A stretch of DNA of 64,000 nucleotides from an uncultured Bacilli bacterium (GCA_934141245.1 CAKPCB010000001.1:175541-239540); one strand, 5' to 3'; shown: positions 50,743 through 59,769, numbered from the stretch's first letter. Numbers and translations: made by a program. The notes: generated by a model not told the origin, from the sequence alone.

Positions 50743-51888
50743 ATGAAGAAAAATGAAAATGAAAAAGTAGATATTCCCAAATTAAATGAGGTTATAAAGA
50801 CAGGCGGGAATATTCTTAAAGTTGCATGGGTATTAATGATAATATCATTGGTGGTATTACTAACATATTTGTTAAAAGAATGGAAGATACTACATTTTGT
50901 TGGTAGTGTAATATCAATAATTTCTCCACTTTTTATAGGTGTTATAATTGCATGGCTCTTAGATCCACTTGTTGGGTGGCTTCAGAAAAATGGAGTTAAG
51001 AGAGCAGTTGCAACAGTTATTGTATATTTAACATTCCTTAGTATTTTGGTACTATTCTTTGTAATCATGATACCTGCTTTAGCTGAACAAATTAATGAAT
51101 TTATAGGATTTGCGCCAAACGTACTTGACTATTTAAAATCTACTGCAGAAGATGTATTTTCTAAAATGACTAAAATATATGCATATGATTTTACTAGTGT
51201 TAAAGAACAACTATATGCTTCACTTTCGGGTTTATTTGAATCTATAACAGTTGGACTTCCAAATAAATTAATTTCATTTGCATCATCATTCTTAAGTGGA
51301 GGTTTGAATTTTATATTTGGATTATTTGTAGGCTTCTATATGTTATTCGATTTTAATAATGTTAGAAAACATCTGTTAAATTTATTGCCCAAAAAATTAT
51401 ATAGTGATGCAATAACACTAACTGATGCATTGGATAAAACATTAAAAAGTTATGTTCAAGGGACCCTTTTGATTATGCTTATGTTATTTATATTTCAATC
51501 AGTAGCATTAGCAATTGCGGGACTTTCTTCACCAATGTTATTTGGATTATTCTGTGCAGTAACTAATGTTATTCCGTACATTGGACCATATATTGGTGGT
51601 ATTCCTGCAGTTATTGTAGGTTTTATGATAAGCCCTATGACTGGTGTTGGTACATTAATTGCAGTTGTTTTAGCTCAATTTTTAGAAAGTTATTTCCTAA
51701 ATCCAATTGTAATGAGTAAAACTATGAAACTACATCCAGTAACAATTATGATTGGTTTACTTGTGTTTGGACATTTCTTTGGAGTTATAGGAATGGTACT
51801 TGCAACTCCTATTATTTCTTGTGTTAAAGTAGTCGCTACTTTCTTTAATCAAAAGTATGAGATTATTAATATGTTAAGTAATAAATAA
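50743..51888 (+). CDS. AI-2E family (UPF0118/PerM-like) transporter
   Basis: The 381-residue polytopic membrane protein has the AI-2E family pattern: two N-terminal helices, IISPLFIGVIIAWLLDPLV, an outer loop with helical segments, NFIFGLFVGFYMLFDF, SYVQGTLLIMLMLFIFQS and the signature FCAVTNVIPYIGPYIGGIPAV followed by GVGTLIAVVLAQFLESYFLNP. The family includes autoinducer-2 exporters and Na+/H+ antiporters, so the substrate is unknown. ATG 50743 has a TAGGTGATT site. It precedes the T-box leader of alaS, as in several Firmicutes. Confidence 0.9.
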   Translation: MKKNENEKVDIPKLNEVIKTGGNILKVAWVLMIISLVVLLTYLLKEWKILHFVGSVISIISPLFIGVIIAWLLDPLVGWLQKNGVKRAVATVIVYLTFLSILVLFFVIMIPALAEQINEFIGFAPNVLDYLKSTAEDVFSKMTKIYAYDFTSVKEQLYASLSGLFESITVGLPNKLISFASSFLSGGLNFIFGLFVGFYMLFDFNNVRKHLLNLLPKKLYSDAITLTDALDKTLKSYVQGTLLIMLMLFIFQSVALAIAGLSSPMLFGLFCAVTNVIPYIGPYIGGIPAVIVGFMISPMTGVGTLIAVVLAQFLESYFLNPIVMSKTMKLHPVTIMIGLLVFGHFFGVIGMVLATPIISCVKVVATFFNQKYEIINMLSNK

Positions 51889-51890
51889 TA

Positions 51891-51919
51891 TTGAAAAATT
51901 AAATTATATATAGTAAAAT
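51891..51919 (+). promoter_or_regulatory. Promoter of the T-box/alaS operon
   Basis: -35 TTGAAA (51891-51896) and -10 TAAAAT (51914-51919) with a 17-base spacer, directly upstream of the T-box leader. Confidence 0.6.
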
Positions 51920-51925
51920 TATATT

Positions 51926-52106
51926 AGTAAATATTTAAAGCATTGATGAAGAAAAGTATAAATAAATTATTTTTTAGAGAGTTACTATTTGGTGAAAAGT
52001 AATATTTGTTTATTTAGAAAAGCTACTTCGGAGTTTTGTTAGTTAATTAAGATCAAAGTAGGATGGTACCGCGATTTTATCGCTCCTACATAATGGTCTT
52101 TTTTTC
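51926..52106 (+). promoter_or_regulatory. T-box riboswitch (alanine) with terminator
   Basis: The leader has stem I features (AGAGAGTT near 51976 and GGTGAAAAGTAAT), a GCT codon in the specifier position (52022-52024, Ala) and the conserved T-box GGATGGTACCGCG (52061-52073) that pairs with the uncharged tRNA end. The competing terminator runs 52049-52105: AAGATCA / TGGTCTT, GTAGGA / TCCTAC and GCGAT / ATCGC, ending in T7. Uncharged tRNA-Ala should allow read-through into the kinase-like gene and alaS. Confidence 0.9.
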
Positions 52107-52122
52107 TTTAGAGGAGGTAAAA

Positions 52123-52662
52123 GTGAAAGTATATTTAATAAGTGGTAAGTCAAGGCATGGTAAAGATACAACGGGTGACTTTATTCAAAAAGAATATGAA
52201 AGACGTGGAAAGAAAGTGTGTAGATCTCAAATATCTAAATATTTAAAAATATATGTTAAAGATTATTTTGGATGGGATGGTAGAGAAGAGTCTAAACCCA
52301 GAACATTATTACAACAACTTGGTACTGATATAATAAGGGAAAAGTTGAACAAACCTAGATTTTTCATTGATAGAACTATTGAAGATATAGAAATACTTAG
52401 TAATTTTTTTGATGTTATGATTATAACTGATATTAGATTACCGCTAGAGATAACTGCAATTAAAGAAAGGTTTGATGATGTTGTATCTGTTAATATAAAA
52501 AGAATAAATTTTGAATCTCCATTAACTGATAAACAACAGAAACATAAAATAGAAAATGCTATGGATAATTTTAATGGTTATGATTATAAAGTAACTAATG
52601 ATACATTAGATAAACTTAATATTGATGCAATTAATATAGTTGAAAGGGAAGAAGAAAAATGA
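52123..52662 (+). CDS. Deoxynucleoside monophosphate kinase-like protein
   Basis: The 179-residue P-loop protein starts KVYLISGKSRHGKDTTGDFI, a GxxxxGKDT loop as in phage dNMP kinases and related nucleotide kinases. SKYLKIYVKDYFGWDGREE, LLQQLGTDIIREKLN and VMIITDIRLPLEI follow. The substrate is not provable. It lies between the T-box and alaS and overlaps alaS by 4 bases (ATGA), so it is under alanyl-tRNA control. GTG 52123 follows GAGGAGG. Confidence 0.75.
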   Translation: MKVYLISGKSRHGKDTTGDFIQKEYERRGKKVCRSQISKYLKIYVKDYFGWDGREESKPRTLLQQLGTDIIREKLNKPRFFIDRTIEDIEILSNFFDVMIITDIRLPLEITAIKERFDDVVSVNIKRINFESPLTDKQQKHKIENAMDNFNGYDYKVTNDTLDKLNIDAINIVEREEEK

Positions 52663-55352
52663 AATATTTAACAAGTAATGAAATAAGAAAAAAATGGTTT
52701 GACTTTTTTGAAAGCAAGGGACATAAAGTATTAGAAAGCGCTCCATTAGTTCCTATCGATGATGATAGTTTACTATTTATAAATGCAGGAGTTACACCAT
52801 TAAAGAAATATTTTGATGGGAGTGTGGTACCAGACAATAAGAGATTAGTAAGTATACAAAAATGTATTAGAACGAATGATATAGATAATGTTGGAGTAAC
52901 TAAGTCACATCAAACATTTTTTGAAATGATGGGCAATTTCTCAATTGGAGACTACTTTAAAGATGAAGCATTAGAGTTTGCCTATGAATTTTTAACTAGT
53001 CCAGAATGGATGGATATTGATAAAGATAAAATTTATGTTACAGTTTATACAAATGATACTGTTGCATACGATAAGTGGAAAAGTTTAGGATTAGATCCAA
53101 CTCACATAGTTAAATTAGAAGGTAATTTTTGGGAGATTGGAGAAGGACCATGTGGACCAGATTCTGAGATCTTCTATGATAGAGGAGAAGATTATGATTT
53201 GGATGGTACAGCATTAGAGAAATTTAAAAAAGATGAGGATCAAGAACGTTATATTGAGATTTGGAATAATGTTTTTAGTCAGTTTAATTCAAAAAAGGGA
53301 GTTTCTAGAGAAGATTATTTAGAACTACCACATAAGAATATAGATACAGGTGCTGGTTTAGAAAGATGGTGTTGTATATTTCAAGGAGTTGATTCTACAT
53401 TTGAAACAGACTTATTTGTACCAATAATTGAAAGAATTGAGAGTTTAACTGGTAGAAAATACAATGGTGAAATGGCATTTAAAGTAATTGCAGATCATAT
53501 GAGAGCAATAACTATTGCCTTATCAGATGGTGCAATATTTGAAAATACAGGAAGAGGCTATGTACTTAGAAGATTACTTAGACGTAGTGTTAGAATGGGT
53601 AAAAAATTAGGAGTCAATGATTCATTTCTATATAAAATTGCAGATACAGTTGCAGATGTAATGAAGGAATTTTATCCTGAATTACTAAATAATAAAGGCT
53701 ATGTTAAAACACTAATATTGCAGGAAGAAGAACTATTTCATAATACATTGGCCGCAGGAGAGAGAAAATTATATCAATTAATGAAAGAATCTAAAGATAA
53801 AACTATTAGTGGATATGAAGTGTTCAAACTATATGATACATTTGGATTTCCTTTTGAACTTACTCTAGAATATTTAGAAGAAGAAGGCTTTACTACTGAT
53901 AAAGAAGAATTTAGAAGATATATGGAGGAAGCTAAGAAACTTGCTAAAACAAATAGAAAATCTAATAATGGAATGGCATCACAAAACGAAGTTTTAATGG
54001 ATTATAAGGAACCAAGTGAATTTTTATATGACACTTATGAAATGCAATCAAAAGTTATTGCATTGATTAAGGATGGAGTTTTAGTTGATTCATTAGATAG
54101 CGATGGATATGTAATATTAGATAAAACTTGTTTTTATGCAACAAGTGGTGGACAAGTTGCTGATTTAGGTGGTATGAAGAGTGAAAACTTCAAAGCTAAA
54201 GTTATCGATTGTATTAAAGCACCAAACGGACAACATCTACATAAAGTTGAATTGGTAGAAGGCTCAATAAGTAAAAATGAAATTTGTACTATAAAAATAA
54301 GAGAAGATTTGAGAAATAAAACTGCCAGAAATCATTCGACTGCACACATAATTCAAAAGGTATTACAAGAAGTATTATCTAGTAGTATTCATCAAGCAGG
54401 AAGCTATGTTGATAGTCAAAGAGTAAGATTTGACTTTACATATACGGGAAAAATAACAGAAGATCAAATTCTGCAAATAGAAAAATTAGTAAATGAAAAA
54501 ATAGATCAAAACAATGATGTATTAATAAAGGAAATGCCACTTGAGGAAGCAAAAAAAATTGGTGCTATGGCACTATTTACTGAAAAGTATAAAGATATTG
54601 TAAGAGTTGTTAAAATTGGAGATTCTATTGAGCTTTGTGGTGGAACACATGTAAAAAATACTGTAGAAATAGGAAGATTTGCTGTTATTAAATTAGAATC
54701 AAAGGGAAGTAACTTATATAGAATTGAAGGAACAACTGGAGATAATATTGAAAATTTAATTGGAGAGATAGTAAAACATTATGTTGATGAGATAAAAAAA
54801 TTACTAGAAAAGGCAAAAGAAATATTATCTTTAGCAAAAGAAAATGGAATTGATTTAAAATTTGATATTATGCTAGATCAAGAAGGTATTTCATCTTATT
54901 CAGATATTATTTATAACAAAAACCAACTTGCATATGTTCAAAATGAAGTAAGGTTATTAGAAAAAAGATATAATGAAGAAATGATAAAAAAACAATCTTC
55001 TAATTTAGACGAATATTTAAATAATATAAAGAAGTATGGTGAATTATCATCAATTATATTGAAAACCTATGATAAGGATTTAGGTGTATTAAAAGAACTT
55101 GCAGATAATTTATTAAATAAGATAGGAAAAGGAATAGTTTTCTTAGCAAATATTAAAGATGATAATGTAAATTTTATATGTAGAAGTAATTGTGAAATAA
55201 ATGCTGGTTTAACTGTAAAAAGAGCATCATTAATGTCATCAGGAAATGGTGGAGGAAGTCCAACATTTGCTCAAGGTGGCGGAAAAACAATAGATAGTCT
55301 TGACGAAATATTTAGCTTGATAGAACAAGAATTAAAAAATATTAAAAATTAG
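52659..55352 (+). CDS. alaS: Alanine-tRNA ligase
   Basis: The 897-residue enzyme charges tRNA-Ala. Visible are the class II motifs in the first 250 residues (FFESKGHKVLESAPLVP, TFFEMMGNFSIGDYF, GPCGPDSEIFYD and GAGLERW), the tRNA-recognition region, and the editing domain with HSTAHIIQKVL and CGGTHVKN. The C-Ala coiled coil and DHHA1 domain end with GNGGGSPTFAQGGGK. It is full length. It is the second gene behind the alanine T-box. Confidence 0.98.
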   Translation: MKYLTSNEIRKKWFDFFESKGHKVLESAPLVPIDDDSLLFINAGVTPLKKYFDGSVVPDNKRLVSIQKCIRTNDIDNVGVTKSHQTFFEMMGNFSIGDYFKDEALEFAYEFLTSPEWMDIDKDKIYVTVYTNDTVAYDKWKSLGLDPTHIVKLEGNFWEIGEGPCGPDSEIFYDRGEDYDLDGTALEKFKKDEDQERYIEIWNNVFSQFNSKKGVSREDYLELPHKNIDTGAGLERWCCIFQGVDSTFETDLFVPIIERIESLTGRKYNGEMAFKVIADHMRAITIALSDGAIFENTGRGYVLRRLLRRSVRMGKKLGVNDSFLYKIADTVADVMKEFYPELLNNKGYVKTLILQEEELFHNTLAAGERKLYQLMKESKDKTISGYEVFKLYDTFGFPFELTLEYLEEEGFTTDKEEFRRYMEEAKKLAKTNRKSNNGMASQNEVLMDYKEPSEFLYDTYEMQSKVIALIKDGVLVDSLDSDGYVILDKTCFYATSGGQVADLGGMKSENFKAKVIDCIKAPNGQHLHKVELVEGSISKNEICTIKIREDLRNKTARNHSTAHIIQKVLQEVLSSSIHQAGSYVDSQRVRFDFTYTGKITEDQILQIEKLVNEKIDQNNDVLIKEMPLEEAKKIGAMALFTEKYKDIVRVVKIGDSIELCGGTHVKNTVEIGRFAVIKLESKGSNLYRIEGTTGDNIENLIGEIVKHYVDEIKKLLEKAKEILSLAKENGIDLKFDIMLDQEGISSYSDIIYNKNQLAYVQNEVRLLEKRYNEEMIKKQSSNLDEYLNNIKKYGELSSIILKTYDKDLGVLKELADNLLNKIGKGIVFLANIKDDNVNFICRSNCEINAGLTVKRASLMSSGNGGGSPTFAQGGGKTIDSLDEIFSLIEQELKNIKN

Positions 55353-55377
55353 ATTTGAATTGTTAGGATATAATGAA

Positions 55378-55506
55378 ATGAAAAAATATAAGTATTGTCG
55401 TTGCTGCATTATAAAAAATGATATAAATAATGTTAAGTGTTCTAGTTGCCAAGCAGATTTGGATGATATTATATATACTGATAAAAAATGTTATATATAT
55501 TTTTAA
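55378..55506 (+). CDS. Short zinc-ribbon protein, 42 residues
   Basis: A short frame encodes MKKYKYCRCCIIKNDINNVKCSSCQADLDD and a short tail: two Cys pairs (CRCC and CSSC) as in a zinc ribbon. It overlaps the start of the membrane-protein gene at 55488 by 19 bases in another frame. Zinc ribbons fused to membrane helices are common in this genome (2742, 23937, 28369), so the two frames may be one gene split by a frameshift in the TATATATATTTTT tract near 55490-55503, or a coupled pair. A weak TTAGGATA site precedes the ATG. Confidence 0.5.
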   Translation: MKKYKYCRCCIIKNDINNVKCSSCQADLDDIIYTDKKCYIYF

Positions 55507-56003
55507 GTTTTTTAGTCTGTTTAATAATTTTTATAATTGATAGAATATTGATAACTAATATACCAACGGCGCCCAGTTACCTTGAAGCATATTTTTACTT
55601 TACATATTTATTGATATTTGCATTGTGTTATATCCTTTTCTCAAAGTTGGATTCTCCTAAACTTAGTAATAGAGGAGCAATGACTGAGGCTATTAAAGTA
55701 ACTAAAGCTGTATCTTTTGTTAAAAATCCTACTGTATATAGCTATATGGAAAGTTCCAAAAATATTAATGAAAGAATAATAAATAAATTGGTTAACAAAA
55801 GGACATTTTTCACACTGGTATTTTTAGGATTGATTTTATTGCTTGTTTCGCTTATGTTTAGTATGAAATATTCTAAAGGACTAGGTTATTCAATAGATGT
55901 TATAATGATAATTTCAATGATATTAATCATGTCACCTGTATTTATTATACAAATAATGGGCCTTGCAACACAAATAGCATTTTATAGAAGAACCAAAAAA
56001 TAA
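55488..56003 (+). CDS. Membrane protein following a zinc-ribbon frame
   Basis: The 171-residue protein has four hydrophobic helices (about 2-22, 30-50, 104-122 and 130-160) and a loop with AMTEAIKVTKAVSFVKNP. It has no recognised family. No separate ribosome site is seen; translation is likely coupled to the upstream zinc-ribbon frame. It lies between alaS and holA, ends in a strong terminator, and is probably read through from the alaS operon. Confidence 0.6.
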   Translation: MLYIFLSFLVCLIIFIIDRILITNIPTAPSYLEAYFYFTYLLIFALCYILFSKLDSPKLSNRGAMTEAIKVTKAVSFVKNPTVYSYMESSKNINERIINKLVNKRTFFTLVFLGLILLLVSLMFSMKYSKGLGYSIDVIMIISMILIMSPVFIIQIMGLATQIAFYRRTKK

Positions 56004-56014
56004 TATATAAATTA

Positions 56015-56049
56015 AAAATCAGTTTAACTAAACTAAAACTGATTTTTTC
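56015..56049 (+). terminator. Rho-independent terminator
   Basis: AAAATCAGTTT (56015-56025) pairs perfectly with AAACTGATTTT (56036-56046), followed by further T residues. Confidence 0.85.
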
Positions 56050-56122
56050 TTTAATTATCTAATTTTTTTTGAGTTTAGAATATTATTGTTATATAATATT
56101 TTATAGAAAAGAAGTGATTATT

Positions 56123-57061
56123 TTGAAAAACTATTTAATTTTATCTAATGATTATGTTGATATGACTGATAATATAAAAAAAATAACAAAGCAATTAGAT
56201 TTTTCATATGAGGATATTATAAAGTTTGACATGAGCATTACACCACTTGAGGATGTAATAGAAGAATTAAACACTTATGGATTATTTTCTGAAAATAAAG
56301 TAGTAGTATTAACCTCATGTGATTTCTTAACTGGTGATAAAAATAGGCAAAGTATACCACAAAATGAGAGTCTTTTAGAAAAATATATTAATAATCCTAA
56401 TGAGCTAAATTCACTTATAATTTGTGTTTCTAAATTAGATGAGAGGAAAAAAATTTCAAAATTATTAAGAGAAAAATGTGAAATTGTTAATCTTGACACT
56501 TCAATCGATGAAAAAATAAAAAGTAATCTTGGCGAATATAAGATGGATAATAAAACAATAAATTATTTTATTAATTACTTAAAAAGTGATAAAGAAAGAA
56601 TAATGAATGAGTTAAATAAATTAAAAATGTATAAACTTGATGAAAAAGTAATAACTATTCAAGATATAAATGACATTTCAATTAAAGATTTTGATGATGA
56701 TATTTTTTCATTAATAAATTTAATAATTAATAAAAATATTAATCAGGCATTTAAAGTATATGATATTCTAATAAAGAATGGGGAACCACTTATAAAAATT
56801 GTAATAACTTTATTAGATCAGTTTAGACTTATATACAAATGTAAAGTATTAATAGATGATGGAAAATCAAAAGATGAAATTGTATCACTAGTTAAGGAAC
56901 ATCCTTATAGAGTAAAACTTGCTATAAACTCATCATATTCGTTTACTTATAAAGAATTAGAGGAATATATAATAAAATTAGGTGAAATAGATATTAAAAC
57001 TAAGATGGGAATTATGGCGGATAATACTGGATTTGATTTATTTTTAATAAATTTGCTATAG
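56123..57061 (+). CDS. holA: DNA polymerase III delta subunit
   Basis: The 312-residue clamp-loader subunit fits HolA: KNYLILSNDYVDMTDNIKKI, LNTYGLFSENKVVVLTSCDFL, a helical middle with YFINYLKSDKERIMNELNKLKMY and the C-terminal LLDQFRLIYKCKVL / VKEHPYRVKLAI. It opens the beta clamp within the loader. The start is TTG after GAAGTGATT; the frame is open from 56069. rpsT, which often follows holA, is not seen. Confidence 0.88.
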   Translation: MKNYLILSNDYVDMTDNIKKITKQLDFSYEDIIKFDMSITPLEDVIEELNTYGLFSENKVVVLTSCDFLTGDKNRQSIPQNESLLEKYINNPNELNSLIICVSKLDERKKISKLLREKCEIVNLDTSIDEKIKSNLGEYKMDNKTINYFINYLKSDKERIMNELNKLKMYKLDEKVITIQDINDISIKDFDDDIFSLINLIINKNINQAFKVYDILIKNGEPLIKIVITLLDQFRLIYKCKVLIDDGKSKDEIVSLVKEHPYRVKLAINSSYSFTYKELEEYIIKLGEIDIKTKMGIMADNTGFDLFLINLL

Positions 57062-57127
57062 TAATATATATAATATTATTTTCTAATATTTAGATTAAAA
57101 TCATATCATTAATTAGGTGAATATGAT

Positions 57128-57967
57128 ATGAAGAAAATTTTTACTGTTATTGGTGTTCTTTCCTTGGTTTGTTTTAGTTTTTACTATACTAATCTAGCAA
57201 CTGAAATTATAAAAAATAATGATCCAATCATGAAAAAAATTGTTAAAGTAAGTGAATCTTATAAAAAGGAATCAATTAATGCAGTATTTAGTGATAATAC
57301 TATTATTCCTGGTATAAGTGGTGTTAAAGTAGATATAAATAATAGTTATGAATCTATGAAAAAATACGGAAAATTTAATGAAGATTTAATAGTGTTTGAA
57401 GAAATAATGCCAACTGTATCTGTTCAGAATACATTTGATAAATATATAAGACGTGGAAATGTAACAAAGACTAATGTAAGTATAATTATAATTGTTGATG
57501 ATCCATCTTATGTAGAAAATATATTAGATATATTAAACTCTAAAGAGGTAAAGGTAACCTTTTTTGTCGGTAAAAATATAATTAATGAATCTATGGATTT
57601 AATAGATATAATTATTAAATCAGGACATAGAGTTGAATACAAATCGGATGAATATAATGTGGATGAAGTATTAAAATACAATGATTTATTAAAAGTTAAA
57701 ACAAATAATAATTTGAAGTTTTGTTATACTGATGAAGAAAATATTACTATATTATCCAACTGTAACTATAAAAAAATGCACACTATATTTCCTAATATAA
57801 TAACAACTAATTTTCCATACAGTGATGTAAAAAGAAATTTAGATTCAGGAAGCATATTATCTTTTAAAAGTAATCAACATACGTTAAGAGAGTTGAAATA
57901 TATTATAAATTATATAAATCAAAAAGGATTTATCATCGTTAATTTGGATCAAGTTATAAGTGAGTAG
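57128..57967 (+). CDS. Polysaccharide deacetylase-like protein with degenerate active site
   Basis: The 279-residue protein has an N-terminal signal or anchor (ILE-rich segment, residues 3-20), a linker region and a NodB-like fold: VSIIIIVDDPSYVENILDIL, VKVTFFVGKNII, IIKSGHRVEYKSDEYN and GFIIVNLDQVI. Active deacetylases need Asp in TFDDGP and two His in HxxxH; here the first motif is VDDP and the second has no His after GHRVEY, so the metal triad is missing. It probably binds or is a pseudoenzyme at the cell surface. GGTGAATATG precedes the start. Confidence 0.65.
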   Translation: MKKIFTVIGVLSLVCFSFYYTNLATEIIKNNDPIMKKIVKVSESYKKESINAVFSDNTIIPGISGVKVDINNSYESMKKYGKFNEDLIVFEEIMPTVSVQNTFDKYIRRGNVTKTNVSIIIIVDDPSYVENILDILNSKEVKVTFFVGKNIINESMDLIDIIIKSGHRVEYKSDEYNVDEVLKYNDLLKVKTNNNLKFCYTDEENITILSNCNYKKMHTIFPNIITTNFPYSDVKRNLDSGSILSFKSNQHTLRELKYIINYINQKGFIIVNLDQVISE

Positions 57968-58014
57968 ATTGGTTGTATAAACTGTGTAAAGTTTAAAATA
58001 AAAATGAAAAAACA

Positions 58015-58043
58015 TTGGCATAATGATCTGTTTATGATACAAT
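58015..58043 (+). promoter_or_regulatory. Promoter of the 6S RNA gene
   Basis: -35 TTGGCA (58015-58020) and -10 TACAAT (58038-58043) with a 17-base spacer; the predicted start is near 58050. Confidence 0.7.
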
Positions 58044-58049
58044 ATAATT

Positions 58050-58226
58050 GTCTAGAAGAATAGAGTGCTTAGTGTATAAAACCGACTAAAGTTACGATAA
58101 GGGAATTTCGATTTCTAATTGGTGTTGAATACTTATCTTCGATAAGGATCCTAAAAATTAGATAGATGTACCCACCTGCCGGAGAGCGGGTTTTTATCGT
58201 AGGCTATCTATCTTTTGGGCTTTTTT
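58050..58226 (+). ncRNA. ssrS: 6S RNA
   Basis: A non-coding stretch of about 180 bases with its own promoter. The 3' part has CCCACCTGCCGG...GCGGGTTTTTATCG (58170-58198), matching the conserved 6S motif recalled from E. coli (CACCTTGAACC...GGTTCAAGGGTTACAG). A CTTATC / GATAAG hairpin and a CTAATT / AATTAG stem flank a central open region. 6S RNA mimics an open promoter and holds sigma-A RNA polymerase in slow growth. The end is placed at the T run after 58220. Confidence 0.75.
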
Positions 58227-58260
58227 ATTTGGTTTGTTATTTTGGAGTGTGATAATATAT

Positions 58261-58950
58261 ATGTACGAAAGAATTAAAGGTTTAATTGGAGCTTCGGCAT
58301 TATCAAAAATTCAAGATTCTAGTGTAATGATTGTTGGAATAGGTGGTGTTGGTGGTAGTGCTGTTGAGTCTTTAGTAAGAAGTGGCATTGGAAATATCAT
58401 ATTGATTGATTTTGATGTTGTTGACATCTCTAACTTAAATAGACAAATAATAACAAATATGAATGTGATTGGTAAAAAGAAAGTTGATGTTTGTATAGAA
58501 AGAATTAAAAGCATAAATCCTAATTGTAAAGTTATAGGATTAGATTTATTTTTAGGTTTTAATAATATATCAGATATATTAGACAAATATAAAGTAGATT
58601 ACATAATAGATTCGTGCGACTTTGTTGATGCAAAAAAAGCGTTAATAAAAGAGACAATAAAAAGAAATGTTAAACTAATTACTTGCTTGGGAACAGGAAA
58701 TAAATTAGATCCAACCAAATTAAAAATAACAGATATCAAAAAAACATTTAATGATCCATTGGCTAGAAAAATGAGAAAATGGATTAAAGATGAGAAAATA
58801 ACATCTAAAATTACTGTTTTATGTTCAGAAGAGTTACCCATAAAAAAGGGTAGAGTTATTTCAAGCATGTGTTTTGTTCCAAATACAGCGGGTATAATGC
58901 TTGCTAATTATGTTGTTATGGATATTATTAAAGAATTTAACTATAGATAA
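58261..58950 (+). CDS. tcdA: tRNA threonylcarbamoyladenosine dehydratase (TcdA/CsdL family)
   Basis: The 229-residue E1-like enzyme has an ATP-binding start (VMIVGIGGVGGSAVESLVRSGIG), VDISNLNRQI with the Arg/Asn motif, YIIDSCDFVDAKKALI and VLCSEELPIKKGR followed by GSILVSS-like SSMCFVPNTAG. It converts t6A37 in ANN-reading tRNAs to its cyclic form (ct6A). GGAGTGTGATAA precedes ATG 58261. It sits just after 6S RNA. Confidence 0.92.
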   Translation: MYERIKGLIGASALSKIQDSSVMIVGIGGVGGSAVESLVRSGIGNIILIDFDVVDISNLNRQIITNMNVIGKKKVDVCIERIKSINPNCKVIGLDLFLGFNNISDILDKYKVDYIIDSCDFVDAKKALIKETIKRNVKLITCLGTGNKLDPTKLKITDIKKTFNDPLARKMRKWIKDEKITSKITVLCSEELPIKKGRVISSMCFVPNTAGIMLANYVVMDIIKEFNYR

Positions 58951-58972
58951 GGCTTTTGGCCTTATTTTTTTT
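58947..58972 (+). terminator. Terminator after tcdA
   Basis: ATAAGGC (58947-58953) pairs with GCCTTAT (58959-58965), followed by eight T residues. Confidence 0.85.
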
Positions 58973-59073
58973 ATCTTATAGGAAAGTTCAAAGTAAGAAA
59001 AAACAAGATTATTCTTTGTTCTATAAAAAAAGCATCAAAACATTTGACACTTTCTAATAAAAACATTTATAGC

Positions 59074-59694
59074 TTACTTTATTTTTCTATATAAGCCAAC
59101 TGCTTTTCCTAATATAGTTACATTATTTAAAATTATTGGACTCATGCTGTCATTTTCAGGTTGTAGTCTTATATGATCTTTTTCTTTGTAAAATGTTTTT
59201 AGTGTTACTTGATTTTCATCAGTCATTGCAGCGATTACTTCACCATTATGTGCATCATTACTTCTTTCTAATATTACAATATCATTATTAAATATACCTT
59301 TATTTATCATAGAATCTCCATGAACATTAAGTGCAAATAATTCCTTCTTTGAATTTATAAGACTAGCTGGAATTGAAAAAAATTCATTTGGAGTTTCAAT
59401 GGCCTCAATTGGATTACCAGCAGTAATGTTACCTAGCAATGCTATATCTACAGTATTTTCATTGTTTTCCAAAAATTCATTTTCTACTAATATTTCAATT
59501 GTTCTGTTTTTTGAATCATCTTTTTTAATATATCCTTTTTCAGCTAATTTTTTTAAATGAAAATGTATAGTAGCAGGTGATCTTAAATCAAGCTCTCTTC
59601 CAATTTCTCTTACTGTTGGAGGGTAACCATGCATTGCAATAAATTTTTTAACCGTTTGTAAAATATCATATTGTCTGTCTGTTAGTTTTTCCAT
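59074..59694 (-). CDS. lexA: SOS repressor LexA
   Basis: The 206-residue repressor has the winged-helix DNA-binding domain (LTDRQYDILQTVKKFIAMHG...VREIGRELDLRSPATIHFHL), the Ala92-Gly93 cleavage site in NITAGNPIEA, and the self-cleavage dyad Ser128 (HGDSMI) and Lys166 (VTLKTF). On DNA damage RecA-ssDNA triggers cleavage and derepression. ATG 59694 follows AGAGGTG. Its promoter region carries LexA-box-like sites, so it is probably autoregulated. It is divergent from the gene at 59825. Confidence 0.97.
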   Translation of the reverse strand: MEKLTDRQYDILQTVKKFIAMHGYPPTVREIGRELDLRSPATIHFHLKKLAEKGYIKKDDSKNRTIEILVENEFLENNENTVDIALLGNITAGNPIEAIETPNEFFSIPASLINSKKELFALNVHGDSMINKGIFNNDIVILERSNDAHNGEVIAAMTDENQVTLKTFYKEKDHIRLQPENDSMSPIILNNVTILGKAVGLYRKIK

Positions 59695-59712
59695 TTTTAA
59701 CACCTCTACCTT

Positions 59713-59752
59713 ACTATAGCATATATTTGTTCGGCGGTCAAACAAATGTTTA
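59713..59752 (-). promoter_or_regulatory. lexA promoter with LexA-box-like operators
   Basis: On the minus strand -35 TTGACC (59736-59741) and -10 TATAGT (59713-59718) have a 17-base spacer. CAAACAAATGTTTA (59739-59752, plus strand) fits the Gram-positive LexA box CGAACnnnnGTTCG at its inner AAC-N4-GTT core and overlaps the -35. A second half-site, CGAACAAATATATG, lies in the spacer. Confidence 0.6.
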
Positions 59753-59769
59753 TAAAATGATTACGCTAC

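Noticed and set aside
59041..59073. TTGACA (59044-59049) with a TTATAG box, a possible promoter antisense to lexA
   Set aside because: The -10 is poor and there is no gene on that strand until 59825, so it was not listed.
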